Source of the DNA: Pseudoxanthomonas sp. J35
GTDB lineage: Bacteria > Pseudomonadota > Gammaproteobacteria > Xanthomonadales > Xanthomonadaceae
Reading direction: 5' to 3'
NCBI RefSeq assembly: GCF_000513995.1
Contig: NZ_AZVB01000001.1
Coordinates: 186,001-250,000 of the forward strand
DNA length: 64,000 bases
Within the stretch, counting starts at the first letter, position 1; each line of letters opens with the position of its first letter. The position numbers and the translations under genes are program-made. Below the pieces are notes generated by a model, which saw nothing but the letters and a program-made list of their open reading frames with translations, did not search any database and was not told where the DNA came from. Of this stretch, positions 55,043 to 64,000 are shown one piece after another.

Positions 55043-55908
55043 CCGTCGCCGCTCCGGAACTGCCCGTCGTCGCTGCCGACGGGCACCGCTGGATCCTCAT
55101 CGGGCGCAGGCCCGATGCGCCGCGCGCGCGGCTGCTGTGGTTGCCCGCGCTGGGCGTGGCCGCGCGCCACTACCTGCCCTTCGCCGATGCGCTGGCCACG
55201 CACGGCATCGCCACGTACCTGCACGAGTGGCGCGGCAACGGCAGCAGCTCGCTGCGTCCTTCGCGCGCGGTCGACTGGGGTTACCGCGAGATCGTCGCGC
55301 TGGATCTGCCGGCCAGCCTGCAGGCCCTGCCCGCCGACGATGCTTCGCTGCCACTGCTCATCGGCGGGCACAGCCTCGGTGGCCAGCTGGCCTGCTGCTT
55401 CGCCGGCCAGCATCCGGAAGCCTTCGCGGGCCTGTGGCTGGTCGCCGCCGGCACGCCGTACTGGCGCACCTTCCCGCCGCCGCGTCGCTGGCTGCTGCCG
55501 CTGCTGTTCCGCTTCCTGCCCTGGCTGGCGCGGCGCCAGGGCGTGCTGCCCGGCCGGCGCCTGGGCTTCGGCGGCACCGAAGCCCGCGGCCTGATCGCGG
55601 ACTGGGCGCGCGTGGGCCTGACCAACCACTATGCGGCCACCGGACTCGAGGCCGACCTGGAAGCCGGGATGGCCCGCGTGCGGGCGCCGGTGACCGGCCT
55701 GCTGCCGGCACACGACTGGCTGGCGCCCCGCGCGTCGATGCAGGCCCTGGTCGACAAGCTGCCGAATGCACCGGCGCGCATCCTCGCCCTCGACGCGGCC
55801 ATCGCGCCGCTTACCCCGTCCGGGCATTTCGGCTGGATGAAGCAGCCGGAAGAGGTCGCCAGGGCCTTTGCCGCAAGCGACCTGAAAAATTTTTCGCCGG
55901 AATGTTGA
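55039..55908 (+). CDS. Alpha/beta-hydrolase family protein
   Basis: A 289-residue predicted serine hydrolase. LLWLPALGVAARHYLPFADALA is the oxyanion region and GGHSLGGQLACC the nucleophile elbow. The Asp is probably in LLPAHDWLAPR and the His in LTPSGHFGWM. The family includes esterases that resemble serine aminopeptidase S33. It is coupled to thiD, but a role in thiamin metabolism is only suggested by position. The stop overlaps the -35 of the tRNA-Arg promoter. Confidence 0.82.
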   Translation: MTVAAPELPVVAADGHRWILIGRRPDAPRARLLWLPALGVAARHYLPFADALATHGIATYLHEWRGNGSSSLRPSRAVDWGYREIVALDLPASLQALPADDASLPLLIGGHSLGGQLACCFAGQHPEAFAGLWLVAAGTPYWRTFPPPRRWLLPLLFRFLPWLARRQGVLPGRRLGFGGTEARGLIADWARVGLTNHYAATGLEADLEAGMARVRAPVTGLLPAHDWLAPRASMQALVDKLPNAPARILALDAAIAPLTPSGHFGWMKQPEEVARAFAASDLKNFSPEC

Positions 55909-55933
55909 CGAACCTGAGCCCGACCAGCATAAT
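55905..55933 (+). promoter_or_regulatory. tRNA-Arg promoter
   Basis: TTGACG (55905-55910), 17 bp spacer, CATAAT (55928-55933), 15 bp before the tRNA. The -35 includes the stop codon of the hydrolase gene. Confidence 0.7.
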
Positions 55934-55948
55934 TCCGCTCCTCGCAGC

Positions 55949-56025
55949 GCGCCCGTAGCTCAGCTGGATAGAGTACCTGGCTACGAACCAGGCGGTCGGG
56001 AGTTCGAATCTCTCCGGGCGCGCCA
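55949..56025 (+). tRNA. tRNA-Arg (anticodon ACG)
   Basis: Acceptor arms GCGCCCG and CGGGCGC, discriminator G and an encoded CCA. The anticodon stem CCTGG/CCAGG holds loop CTACGAA, anticodon ACG (read as ICG after deamination). It reads CGU, CGC and CGA, important in a genome with heavy CGC use. Confidence 0.97.
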
Positions 56026-56032
56026 TTTTTCG

Positions 56033-56068
56033 AAGACTGCCGACGGAAACGTCGGCAGTCTTTTTTTT
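56033..56068 (+). terminator. Intrinsic terminator after tRNA-Arg
   Basis: AAGACTGCCGAC (56033-56044), loop GGAAAC, GTCGGCAGTCTT (56051-56062), with eight consecutive T from 56061. The strongest terminator in the window. Confidence 0.93.
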
Positions 56069-56224
56069 CGCCTGCGATCCGCATGACATCCCGCGCGCAT
56101 GCGGGCCGCGCAAGGCGAGGTTGCCACACGTCCCGGTCGCGGCACTCCAGGGTGCACTGCACCCGCTGCATGCGCGCCCGCCTTCGGCGATGATCCGCCC
56201 GACCCCGTCGTGAAACGCAGGCAG

Positions 56225-56740
56225 ATGACCGGAGCCGTTGGCAGGAGTGCCGAGCTGTCACCATGCGGGCGCTACCGTTACCGGCTGGTGCGCACCTTCG
56301 CCCGGCCCGCGCGGATGCGTACCTGCACCTTCGTCATGCTCAATCCCAGCATCGCCGACGGCGAAGTCGACGATCCCACGATCCGGCGCTGCATGGGCTT
56401 TGCTCGGGCCTGGGGTTTCCATCAGCTGCTCGTGGCCAACCTGTTCGCGTGGCGCGCCACCTCGCCACGCGATCTCCATGCCGCCGACGACCCCGTCGGC
56501 CCCGACAACGACGCGTGGATCCTGCAGGCTGCCGCGGCCAGCGAGCGCATCGTCTGCGCCTGGGGCATGGACGGCGCCTGGCGCGGACGCGGCGCCGACG
56601 TCGCCCGCCTGCTTCGCGAGGCCGGCCATCGCATGCACCACCTGGGACTCACCCGCGCCGGCGAGCCGCGCCATCCGCTGTACCTCCGCGGCGATAGCCG
56701 GCCACGCGAGTGGAAGTGGAAGAAGGCGGCACATGCGTGA
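56225..56740 (+). CDS. DUF1643 family protein
   Basis: A 171-residue protein of the DUF1643 family. MLNPSIADGEVDDPTIRRCMGFARAWGF and LLVANLFAWRATSPRDLHAADDPVGPDND are the conserved core, and a His-rich C-terminal segment HHLGLTRAGEPRHPLYL follows. Family function is unknown; conserved Asn, Asp, Cys and His suggest an enzyme. The start at 56225 follows GCAGG; a GTG at 56210 is an alternative. It lies between two tRNA genes. No transfer signature beyond that position is seen. Confidence 0.82.
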   Translation: MTGAVGRSAELSPCGRYRYRLVRTFARPARMRTCTFVMLNPSIADGEVDDPTIRRCMGFARAWGFHQLLVANLFAWRATSPRDLHAADDPVGPDNDAWILQAAAASERIVCAWGMDGAWRGRGADVARLLREAGHRMHHLGLTRAGEPRHPLYLRGDSRPREWKWKKAAHA

Positions 56741-56855
56741 CGCGCGCGCGACGCAAGCAGGCCGGGAACCCGCACAGCCACAAACATCGCAGGCCACAGG
56801 CCTTGCCCGCCTCCGCGTCCCGTCGGCGGTTCGCCGAAGCACGGCCTGAAAACAC

Positions 56856-56881
56856 GAAAGCCCGCATCGCTGCGGGCTTTC
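56856..56881. terminator. Intrinsic terminator between DUF1643 gene and tRNA-Ser
   Basis: GAAAGCCCGCA (56856-56866), loop TCGC, TGCGGGCTTTC (56871-56881). It lies 9 bp beyond the 3' end of tRNA-Ser, read on the minus strand, where TTTCGTGTTTT follows. It can also end the DUF1643 transcript. Confidence 0.7.
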
Positions 56882-56889
56882 GCATGAAC

Positions 56890-56982
56890 TGGCGGAGTGA
56901 GAGGGATTCGAACCCTCGATAGAGCTTTTGACCCTATACTCCCTTAGCAGGGGAGCCCCTTCGGCCTCTCGGGCATCACTCC
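56890..56982 (-). tRNA. tRNA-Ser (anticodon GCT)
   Basis: Acceptor arms GGAGTGA and TCACTCC, discriminator G, encoded CCA, 93 nt in all with the long variable arm of class II tRNAs. Anticodon stem CTCCC/GGGAG holds loop CTGCTAA, anticodon GCT for AGC/AGU. Confidence 0.96.
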
Positions 56983-57024
56983 GGGGAGCCCGCGACTCGG
57001 TGTGTGTCCGCCGCGGGCCGCGAA

Positions 57025-57053
57025 AGGATACCGTCTGGGCCGTTTCGCGGCAA
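57025..57053 (-). promoter_or_regulatory. tRNA-Ser promoter
   Basis: On the minus strand TTGCCG (57053-57048), a 17 bp spacer, then TATCCT (57030-57025), 42 bp before the tRNA 5' end. The same layout as the tRNA-Glu promoter. Confidence 0.6.
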
Positions 57054-57067
57054 ACGTTTTTGTCGGC

Positions 57068-57271
57068 TCAGGCCGACTGGTCGGATTCACCACCGCTGGA
57101 CGGCGCCTCGCCGCGCTGGATCCGCTGGTAGATCTCCTCGCGGTGCACGGAAACGTCCTTGGGTGCGGTGATGCCGATGCGCACCTGATTGCCCTTCACC
57201 CCAAGCACGGTGACGGTGATCGAATCTCCGATCATCAGGGTTTCGCCTACGCGGCGGGTCAGAATCAGCAT
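57068..57271 (-). CDS. csrA: Carbon storage regulator CsrA (RsmA)
   Basis: A 67-residue RNA-binding translational regulator. The start at 57271 gives the usual [16 protein letters not shown] and has GGAG at 7 bases; an upstream in-frame ATG at 57283 has no ribosome site. RNA-contact residues Leu4 and Arg44 ([12 protein letters not shown]) are present. The C-terminal tail [14 protein letters not shown] is longer and more polar than in E. coli. It lies after alaS, a conserved pairing in gammaproteobacteria. Confidence 0.96.
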   Translation of the reverse strand: MLILTRRVGETLMIGDSITVTVLGVKGNQVRIGITAPKDVSVHREEIYQRIQRGEAPSSGGESDQSA

Positions 57272-57375
57272 TGTCTTCTCCATGGCGCCGGCGTGCCTTC
57301 GCCGGCTGCGCAGGTCCAGGGTGGGCCATGCGCGTCCAACCAGCAGCGTGCGGAAACAACCGGCTGATCGTACTG

Positions 57376-57411
57376 CCGTCACCATCGGACCGGCAAGGCC
57401 GATGGTGACGG
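57376..57411 (-). terminator. Perfect 13 bp hairpin after alaS
   Basis: CCGTCACCATCGG (57376-57388) and CCGATGGTGACGG (57399-57411) around a 10 nt loop, 18 bp after the alaS stop. No T-tract follows on the minus strand. It could be a Rho-independent-like pause or an RNA 3' end stabiliser, and lies in the 158 bp before csrA. Confidence 0.55.
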
Positions 57412-57429
57412 TCGTTAAGGGGCGCGCGG

Positions 57430-60078
<2,649 letters not shown>

Positions 60079-60258
60079 CTGGCTTTCGCTGGGGACGGGT
60101 CCGGCCGGGACGGCACGGCGGCGCGCCCGGAGGAACGGGAAATCAACCTGCAAAGGGTATCAGAGCGGGCCCATTCGCCGGCGGACAGGGGGTAAACAGG
60201 CATCGGCCGTCCGGACCCCGCATGGCCTTTCCGGCCTCATCGCCCCCTGACCGGGCGG

Positions 60259-60735
60259 TCAGTCGTCCGGGTCCCAGCGGGTGGCCGCGCGGATGGTGTC
60301 GCCATCGAAACCGCGCCGGGCCAGCAGGTCGGCGGCCTTGCGGCGCTGGGCCAGGTCGACCGGGCCTTCGGGGCCGAAGCGGCGGCGCACCAGGTCGCGG
60401 GCGATCTCGTTCCAGTCGCCCTCGAAGCCGTCCAGGGCCGCGGCCGCCACCTCGCCGCCCAGGGCATGGGTGCCCAGTTCGGCGCGGATGAAGAGCGGGC
60501 CGTAACCGGCGTTGGCCCGGCTGCGGACCAGGAACTCGGCGAAGCGGGCGTCGTCCTGCCAGCCCTCCCCGGCCAGCCGCTCCACCGCGCTGGCGGCCTC
60601 CTCGGCATCGACGCCACGGACGGCCAGCTTGCGGGTGAGCTCCTTGCGCGAATGCTCGCGCCGCACCAGCAGGCCCAGTGCCCGCTGCACCGGGGTCTGC
60701 GGCGTACGTGGCTTGCGGCGGGAAGGCTCGGACAT
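60259..60735 (-). CDS. recX: RecA regulatory protein RecX
   Basis: Binds RecA filaments and modulates their growth. It has 158 residues from the ATG at 60735, made of three-helix repeats: [55 protein letters not shown] and the C-terminal [19 protein letters not shown]. The usual recA-recX order is interrupted by a TfoX-N gene here. A CTGACC-GGGC-GGTCAG hairpin overlaps its stop. Confidence 0.93.
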   Translation of the reverse strand: MSEPSRRKPRTPQTPVQRALGLLVRREHSRKELTRKLAVRGVDAEEAASAVERLAGEGWQDDARFAEFLVRSRANAGYGPLFIRAELGTHALGGEVAAAALDGFEGDWNEIARDLVRRRFGPEGPVDLAQRRKAADLLARRGFDGDTIRAATRWDPDD

Positions 60736-60766
60736 CGGCTGGAAACGGCGGATCGGGATCGCGGGC

Positions 60767-61144
60767 CTACTGGCGTGGACGCGTGGCACGGCGGGACGTA
60801 AGACCCGGAGCGGACGCGGCCCGGGAAGCGGATTTCGGCCCGGGCGCCGGCAGCGCGGCGGCGGTGGTGCGCAGCAGGCGTCGCAGCAGCTCCGGGTCGT
60901 CGAGTGCCTCGTCGACCACGAACCATGGGCGCGCGCCCGGATACGGGGGCGCTTCGACCACTGCCGGCAGAAGCTCGCGGGCGGCCCCGGTGGGCTTGAG
61001 GAACAGCATGTTGTCGGCGGCCACCGCGACAAACACCCCGTCCAGGTACAGCCCGAACTCACCGAACATGCGTCGCGATGCCAACGCGTCGCCCAGCCCG
61101 GCCTGCTCGAGCACGTAGTCGACGAAGTGCGGGTCAGTAGCCAT
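60767..61144 (-). CDS. TfoX N-terminal domain protein
   Basis: A 125-residue protein. Residues 1-95 match the TfoX/Sxy N-terminal fold: [44 protein letters not shown]. The C-terminal TfoX helix-hairpin-helix domain is absent; instead there is a basic, Ala/Pro/Arg-rich tail (about 100-125). Full Sxy/TfoX activates competence genes; the role of the single N-domain is unknown. It sits between recA and recX, 31 bp before recX. Confidence 0.87.
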   Translation of the reverse strand: MATDPHFVDYVLEQAGLGDALASRRMFGEFGLYLDGVFVAVAADNMLFLKPTGAARELLPAVVEAPPYPGARPWFVVDEALDDPELLRRLLRTTAAALPAPGPKSASRAASAPGLTSRRATRPRQ

Positions 61145-61279
61145 CGCAAGTCCGGTCAGGGCGTTCTGCTGGAAGTGTGCGCCGTCCGTGGCGCCTGCCC
61201 ATCCTGGCCTTCAAGACCGTCCCCCGCCGGCGCGCCACTGACTTCACGCCGGCAGGGGACGGGATACACGGGCCTCGAC

Positions 61280-62311
61280 TCAGTCGTCGTCGCCCTCGCC
61301 TTCGTCACGCGACGCCTCCGCCGGCTGGAACTTCTCGCGCAGCTCGGCTTCGATCTTCGCCGCCACCGCGGGGTTCTCGCGCAGGTACTGGCGGGCGTTG
61401 TCCTTGCCCTGGCCGATGCGCTCGCTGCCGTAGCCGTACCAGGCACCGGACTTCTCGACCAGCTTGGCCTCCACGCCCATGTCGATCAGCTCGCCCTCGC
61501 GGCTGATGCCCTCGCCATACAGGATCTCGGTGACGATCTGCTTGAACGGAGGCGCCAGCTTGTTCTTGACCACCTTGATCTTGGTCTGGTTGCCGATGAT
61601 CTCGTCGCCCTTCTTGATCGAGCCGATGCGGCGGATGTCCAGGCGCACCGAGGCGTAGAACTTCAGCGCGTTGCCCCCGGTGGTGGTTTCCGGGCTCTGG
61701 CCCGGCATCATCACGCCGATCTTCATGCGCAGCTGGTTGATGAAGATCACCAGGGTGTTGGAGCGCTTGATGTTGCCGGTCAGCTTGCGCAGGGCCTGGC
61801 TCATCAGGCGGGCCTGCAGGCCGGGCAGCTGGTCGCCCATCTCGCCCTCGATTTCGGCCTTCGGGGTCAGCGCGGCGACCGAGTCGACCACCAGGATGTC
61901 GACCGCGCCCGAGCGCACCAGCATGTCGGCGATTTCCAGCGCCTGCTCGCCGGTGTCCGGCTGCGACAGCAGCAGGTCGTCGACATTGACGCCCAGCTTG
62001 GCGGCGTAGATCGGGTCCAGGGCGTGCTCGGCGTCGATGAAGGCGGCGGTGCCGCCCTGCTTCTGGCACTCGGCGATCGCCTGCAGGGTCAGGGTGGTCT
62101 TGCCCGAGGATTCCGGACCGTAGATCTCGACCACGCGGCCCTTCGGCAGGCCGCCGATGCCCAGGGCGATGTCCAGCATCAGCGAACCGGTCGGGATGAC
62201 CTCGACCGCCTCGATCGCGCGGTCGCCCATGCGCATCACCGAACCCTTGCCGAACTGCTTGTCGATCTGGCTCAGGGCGGCGGCAAGGGCGCGCTTCTTG
62301 TTCTCGTCCAT
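61280..62311 (-). CDS. recA: Recombinase A
   Basis: DNA strand exchange and LexA co-protease, 343 residues. Walker [10 protein letters not shown], the MAW signature region with [14 protein letters not shown], loop L1 ([20 protein letters not shown]) and loop L2 ([27 protein letters not shown]) are intact. The acidic C-terminus [10 protein letters not shown] is typical. It follows lexA by 171 bp. I do not see a TTAG-N6-TACTA box directly upstream. Confidence 0.98.
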   Translation of the reverse strand: MDENKKRALAAALSQIDKQFGKGSVMRMGDRAIEAVEVIPTGSLMLDIALGIGGLPKGRVVEIYGPESSGKTTLTLQAIAECQKQGGTAAFIDAEHALDPIYAAKLGVNVDDLLLSQPDTGEQALEIADMLVRSGAVDILVVDSVAALTPKAEIEGEMGDQLPGLQARLMSQALRKLTGNIKRSNTLVIFINQLRMKIGVMMPGQSPETTTGGNALKFYASVRLDIRRIGSIKKGDEIIGNQTKIKVVKNKLAPPFKQIVTEILYGEGISREGELIDMGVEAKLVEKSGAWYGYGSERIGQGKDNARQYLRENPAVAAKIEAELREKFQPAEASRDEGEGDDD

Positions 62312-62482
62312 CTGGGGTGTCCTCGGGTGTCAGTGGTGTGTTGCGAAGTCTGCGGCAGGCCGGTCGCACAGGCTGCGACGGCCGCCGATGGAACTGAAAC
62401 TAGTCGCGTCGGCGGGGCCCGGCCATCGTCACGCGCCGCGCCGGGATGTCGGAAAACGCCGCGCCGGCCCGCCCCGCGGCCA

Positions 62483-63136
62483 TCAGCGGTTGGGCCGGAC
62501 CAGGCCGCAGTACAGGCCCTCGATGGCGAAATCCTGGTCCGGCAGCACCTCGATCGGCGCGTAGTCGGGATTGCGCGGCAGCAGGCGGATGCGGTCCTTG
62601 CCGATCTTCAGCAGCTTGACCGTGATCTCCTCGTCCACCCGCGCCACCACGATCTGCCCCGAACGCGCCTCGCGGGTGCGGTGCACGCCGATCAGGTCGC
62701 CGTCGAAGATACCCTCGTCGCGCATCGAATCGCCCTGCACCTTCAGCAGGTAGTCCGGCGCCGGCGAGAACAGCACGCGGTCCAGGACCACGAAGCTTTC
62801 GGCCATGCCGACCGGCACGTCGGCGCCGATCGGCGCACCGGCGGCGACCCGGCCCAGCACCGGCAGGCGCAGGGCGTCGTCATTCGAAGCCGCCGCCAAC
62901 GCAAGCTCGGCCTGCGGCGGCACCGGCGCGACCTTCAGGCGGATGCCGCGGGCGCGACCCGGCAGGCGCTCGATCGCCCCGGCCGCCTCCAGTGCCTCCA
63001 GGTGGTACTGCGCCGCGCGCACGCCCTTGAAGCCGAAGGCGCGGGCGATCTCGGCCTGCGAAGGCGGCAGGCCCTCGGCTTCGATGCGCTCGGCGATCAG
63101 GGCCAGGATGGCTTGCTGGGTATCGGTCAGGTCCAT
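62483..63136 (-). CDS. lexA: SOS repressor LexA
   Basis: A 217-residue SOS repressor. The N-terminal winged HTH (PSQAEIARAFGFKGVRAAQYHLEALE) precedes the S24 peptidase domain. The self-cleavage site is Ala99-Gly100 (VAAG) and the Ser-Lys dyad is Ser137 (QGDSM) and Lys174 (VKLL). The ATG at 63136 lies 2 bp from its own LexA box and has no ribosome site, so the mRNA is probably leaderless. The HTH recognition helix differs from the enteric type, in line with a different box. Confidence 0.96.
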   Translation of the reverse strand: MDLTDTQQAILALIAERIEAEGLPPSQAEIARAFGFKGVRAAQYHLEALEAAGAIERLPGRARGIRLKVAPVPPQAELALAAASNDDALRLPVLGRVAAGAPIGADVPVGMAESFVVLDRVLFSPAPDYLLKVQGDSMRDEGIFDGDLIGVHRTREARSGQIVVARVDEEITVKLLKIGKDRIRLLPRNPDYAPIEVLPDQDFAIEGLYCGLVRPNR

Positions 63137-63138
63137 GG

Positions 63139-63174
63139 TTAGCAGTATTACTACTAACCAGCCCGGCGACGCAA
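63139..63174 (-). promoter_or_regulatory. LexA box inside the lexA promoter
   Basis: The near-perfect 19 bp palindrome at 63139-63157 contains TTAG-N6-TACTA, the LexA box known for Xylella and related genera. On the minus strand TTGCGT (63174-63169), an 18 bp spacer and TAATAC (63150-63145) form the promoter, with the -10 inside the box. Transcription should start at or within a base or two of the lexA ATG. Confidence 0.75.
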
Positions 63175-63185
63175 GCCGCCTGACT

Positions 63186-63230
63186 CCCGGGTAAATTGTT
63201 TTATGTTCTGCATAAATTCCATTACCCGGG
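63186..63230. promoter_or_regulatory. Nested inverted repeats between lexA and DUF2975 gene
   Basis: Outer arms CCCGGGTAA (63186-63194) and TTACCCGGG (63222-63230) are perfect and 27 bp apart. Inside lies TTTATG-TTCTG-CATAAA (63200-63216), also perfect. The element ends 8 bp before the DUF2975 start and is AT-rich inside, so it likely spans that promoter and may bind the XRE protein encoded downstream. Confidence 0.6.
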
Positions 63231-63238
63231 ATTTGCAG

Positions 63239-63844
63239 ATGGAACCGCTGCGTACCGTCGAAGACAACGTCCGCGGCCATGGCCGCAAGCTGCGCCGGGT
63301 GTCGCTGGCCGCCGGCGTCGCCTTGGTGGGCTACACGCTGTGGGCGGTGGCCCTGCTCTGGCTGCTGCCGGACGCCCTGGATGCGGACCTGCTGGCGCGG
63401 CATTTCGACCTGGTGGTTTCCGACCCGGCGGCCCTCGGCCCGGTGCTCAAGGTCCTGCTCACCCCTGCCTTCGCCCTCACCGGCCTGCAGCTGCTGCTGC
63501 CCATCGCCATGCTGTACCGCCTCGGCAACCGCTTCGACCAGCCGACCCCGCTCAACCGCAGGACCGCCGCGGCAGTGCGCCGTCTCTCCCACTCGATCGT
63601 CATCAGCCTGATCGCGCTGCCGATGCTGGCCGGCGTCCTGACCGGCCTCGCCCACGTGATCGCGGCGTTGGACGGGGTGGTGGTCGACACGATCCGCTCC
63701 GGCTTCGACTCGATCCCGCACTTCCTGGGTGGCCTCGGCGCCGGCATCGGCCTGCCCGTGGTCGCCTGCACCTGCCTCTACAGCCTGGCCTGGCGGATCC
63801 GGATCGGCGCCGACGCGTCCGACGACGCGCGGAGCATCGTCTGA
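63239..63844 (+). CDS. DUF2975 membrane protein
   Basis: A 201-residue inner-membrane protein with four predicted membrane segments (about 23-42, 68-92, 113-140 and 160-185). The family is defined by this layout and by pairing with a small XRE regulator. The start at 63239 gives MEPLRTVEDN; an earlier ATG at 63203 lies within the palindrome and has no ribosome site. It is coupled to the XRE gene (TGATG). Function unknown, though similar pairs exist in Bacillus. Confidence 0.82.
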   Translation: MEPLRTVEDNVRGHGRKLRRVSLAAGVALVGYTLWAVALLWLLPDALDADLLARHFDLVVSDPAALGPVLKVLLTPAFALTGLQLLLPIAMLYRLGNRFDQPTPLNRRTAAAVRRLSHSIVISLIALPMLAGVLTGLAHVIAALDGVVVDTIRSGFDSIPHFLGGLGAGIGLPVVACTCLYSLAWRIRIGADASDDARSIV

Positions 63845-64000
63845 TGCCCATCGTCGTCAACCTCGACGTGATGCTGGCGCGGCGCAAGATGAAGTCGAAG
63901 GAGCTGGCCGACGCCATCGGCATCAGCGAGACCAACCTGTCGCTGCTCAAGCAGGGCCACGTCAAGGGCGTGCGCTTCGCCACACTGGAGGCGATCTGCC
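63844..64000 (+). CDS. XRE-family regulator, YozG-like (partial, cut by window edge)
   Basis: Fifty-two codons are visible. MPIVVNLDVMLARRKMKSKELADAIGISETNLSLLK is a compact HTH of the YozG type. These proteins are usually about 70 residues, so roughly 20 are missing. The ATG shares its A with the DUF2975 stop. It is the natural candidate to bind the nested inverted repeats upstream of the pair. Confidence 0.85.
   Translation, partial: MPIVVNLDVMLARRKMKSKELADAIGISETNLSLLKQGHVKGVRFATLEAIC

Noticed and set aside
55949-56982. Small genomic island between tRNA-Arg and tRNA-Ser
   Set aside because: Only the DUF1643 gene lies between them, without integrase, repeats or a clear composition shift.

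Overview
This 64 kb window is a chromosomal segment of a very GC-rich gammaproteobacterium, most likely a member of the Xanthomonadaceae/Lysobacteraceae (Xanthomonas, Luteimonas, Pseudoxanthomonas or Lysobacter type). The reasons are the lexA-recA-recX cluster with a TTAG-N6-TACTA LexA box, an hprK-containing incomplete PTS beside rpoN, TonB receptors of the large Xanthomonas/Caulobacter family, and a xyloglucan utilisation locus like those of Xanthomonas. I see no insertion sequence, prophage, integrase or CRISPR array. The window is densely coding and cuts one gene at each edge.

Layout. 1-1.84 kb (minus): end of an EF-hand membrane protein, murA and ibaG. 1.9-14.7 kb (plus): the LPS transport and Kdo set kdsD-kdsC-lptC-lptA-lptB, then rpoN, hpf, hprK, rapZ, a mannose-type EIIA, HPr, EI, a 2OG-Fe(II) oxygenase, mgtE and a cold-shock/DUF1294 protein. 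14.7-15.8 kb (plus): a lipoprotein esterase and a zinc-ribbon protein. 15.9-21.6 kb (minus): pcnB-folK-panB-panC-panD-pgi. A tRNA-Glu gene follows at 21.6 kb.

21.9-41.5 kb (minus) is a complete xyloglucan utilisation locus: two tandem TonB receptors, GH74 endoxyloglucanase, a CE20-type acetylesterase, GH35 beta-galactosidase, GH31 alpha-xylosidase, GH95 alpha-L-fucosidase and a sugar-porter MFS transporter. It abuts a LysR regulator and a divergent galactonate operon, 42.9-46.5 kb: KDPGal aldolase, galactonate dehydratase, SMP-30 lactonase and KDGal kinase. Together they can strip xyloglucan side chains in the periplasm and send the released galactose through the De Ley-Doudoroff route; only galactose dehydrogenase is missing. 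AGCGCT-centred palindromes lie upstream of both receptors and the transporter and suggest a shared LacI-type regulator encoded elsewhere.

46.5-57.3 kb is mostly housekeeping: fdxA, a short BamC-like lipoprotein, dapA, gcvR, a 40-residue membrane micro-ORF coupled to a PrxQ-type peroxiredoxin, phoH, an XRE regulator with a DUF1275 membrane protein, a SulP transporter, thiD, a hydrolase, tRNA-Arg, a DUF1643 protein, tRNA-Ser and csrA. 57.4-64 kb: alaS, recX, a TfoX-N protein, recA and lexA (minus), then a divergent DUF2975/XRE module. The lexA promoter has its -10 inside the LexA box and appears to give a leaderless mRNA. Nested inverted repeats lie between lexA and the DUF2975 gene.

The least described items are the operator set of the xyloglucan/galactonate region, the micro-ORF at 49171-49293, and the nested palindrome between lexA and the DUF2975/XRE pair.
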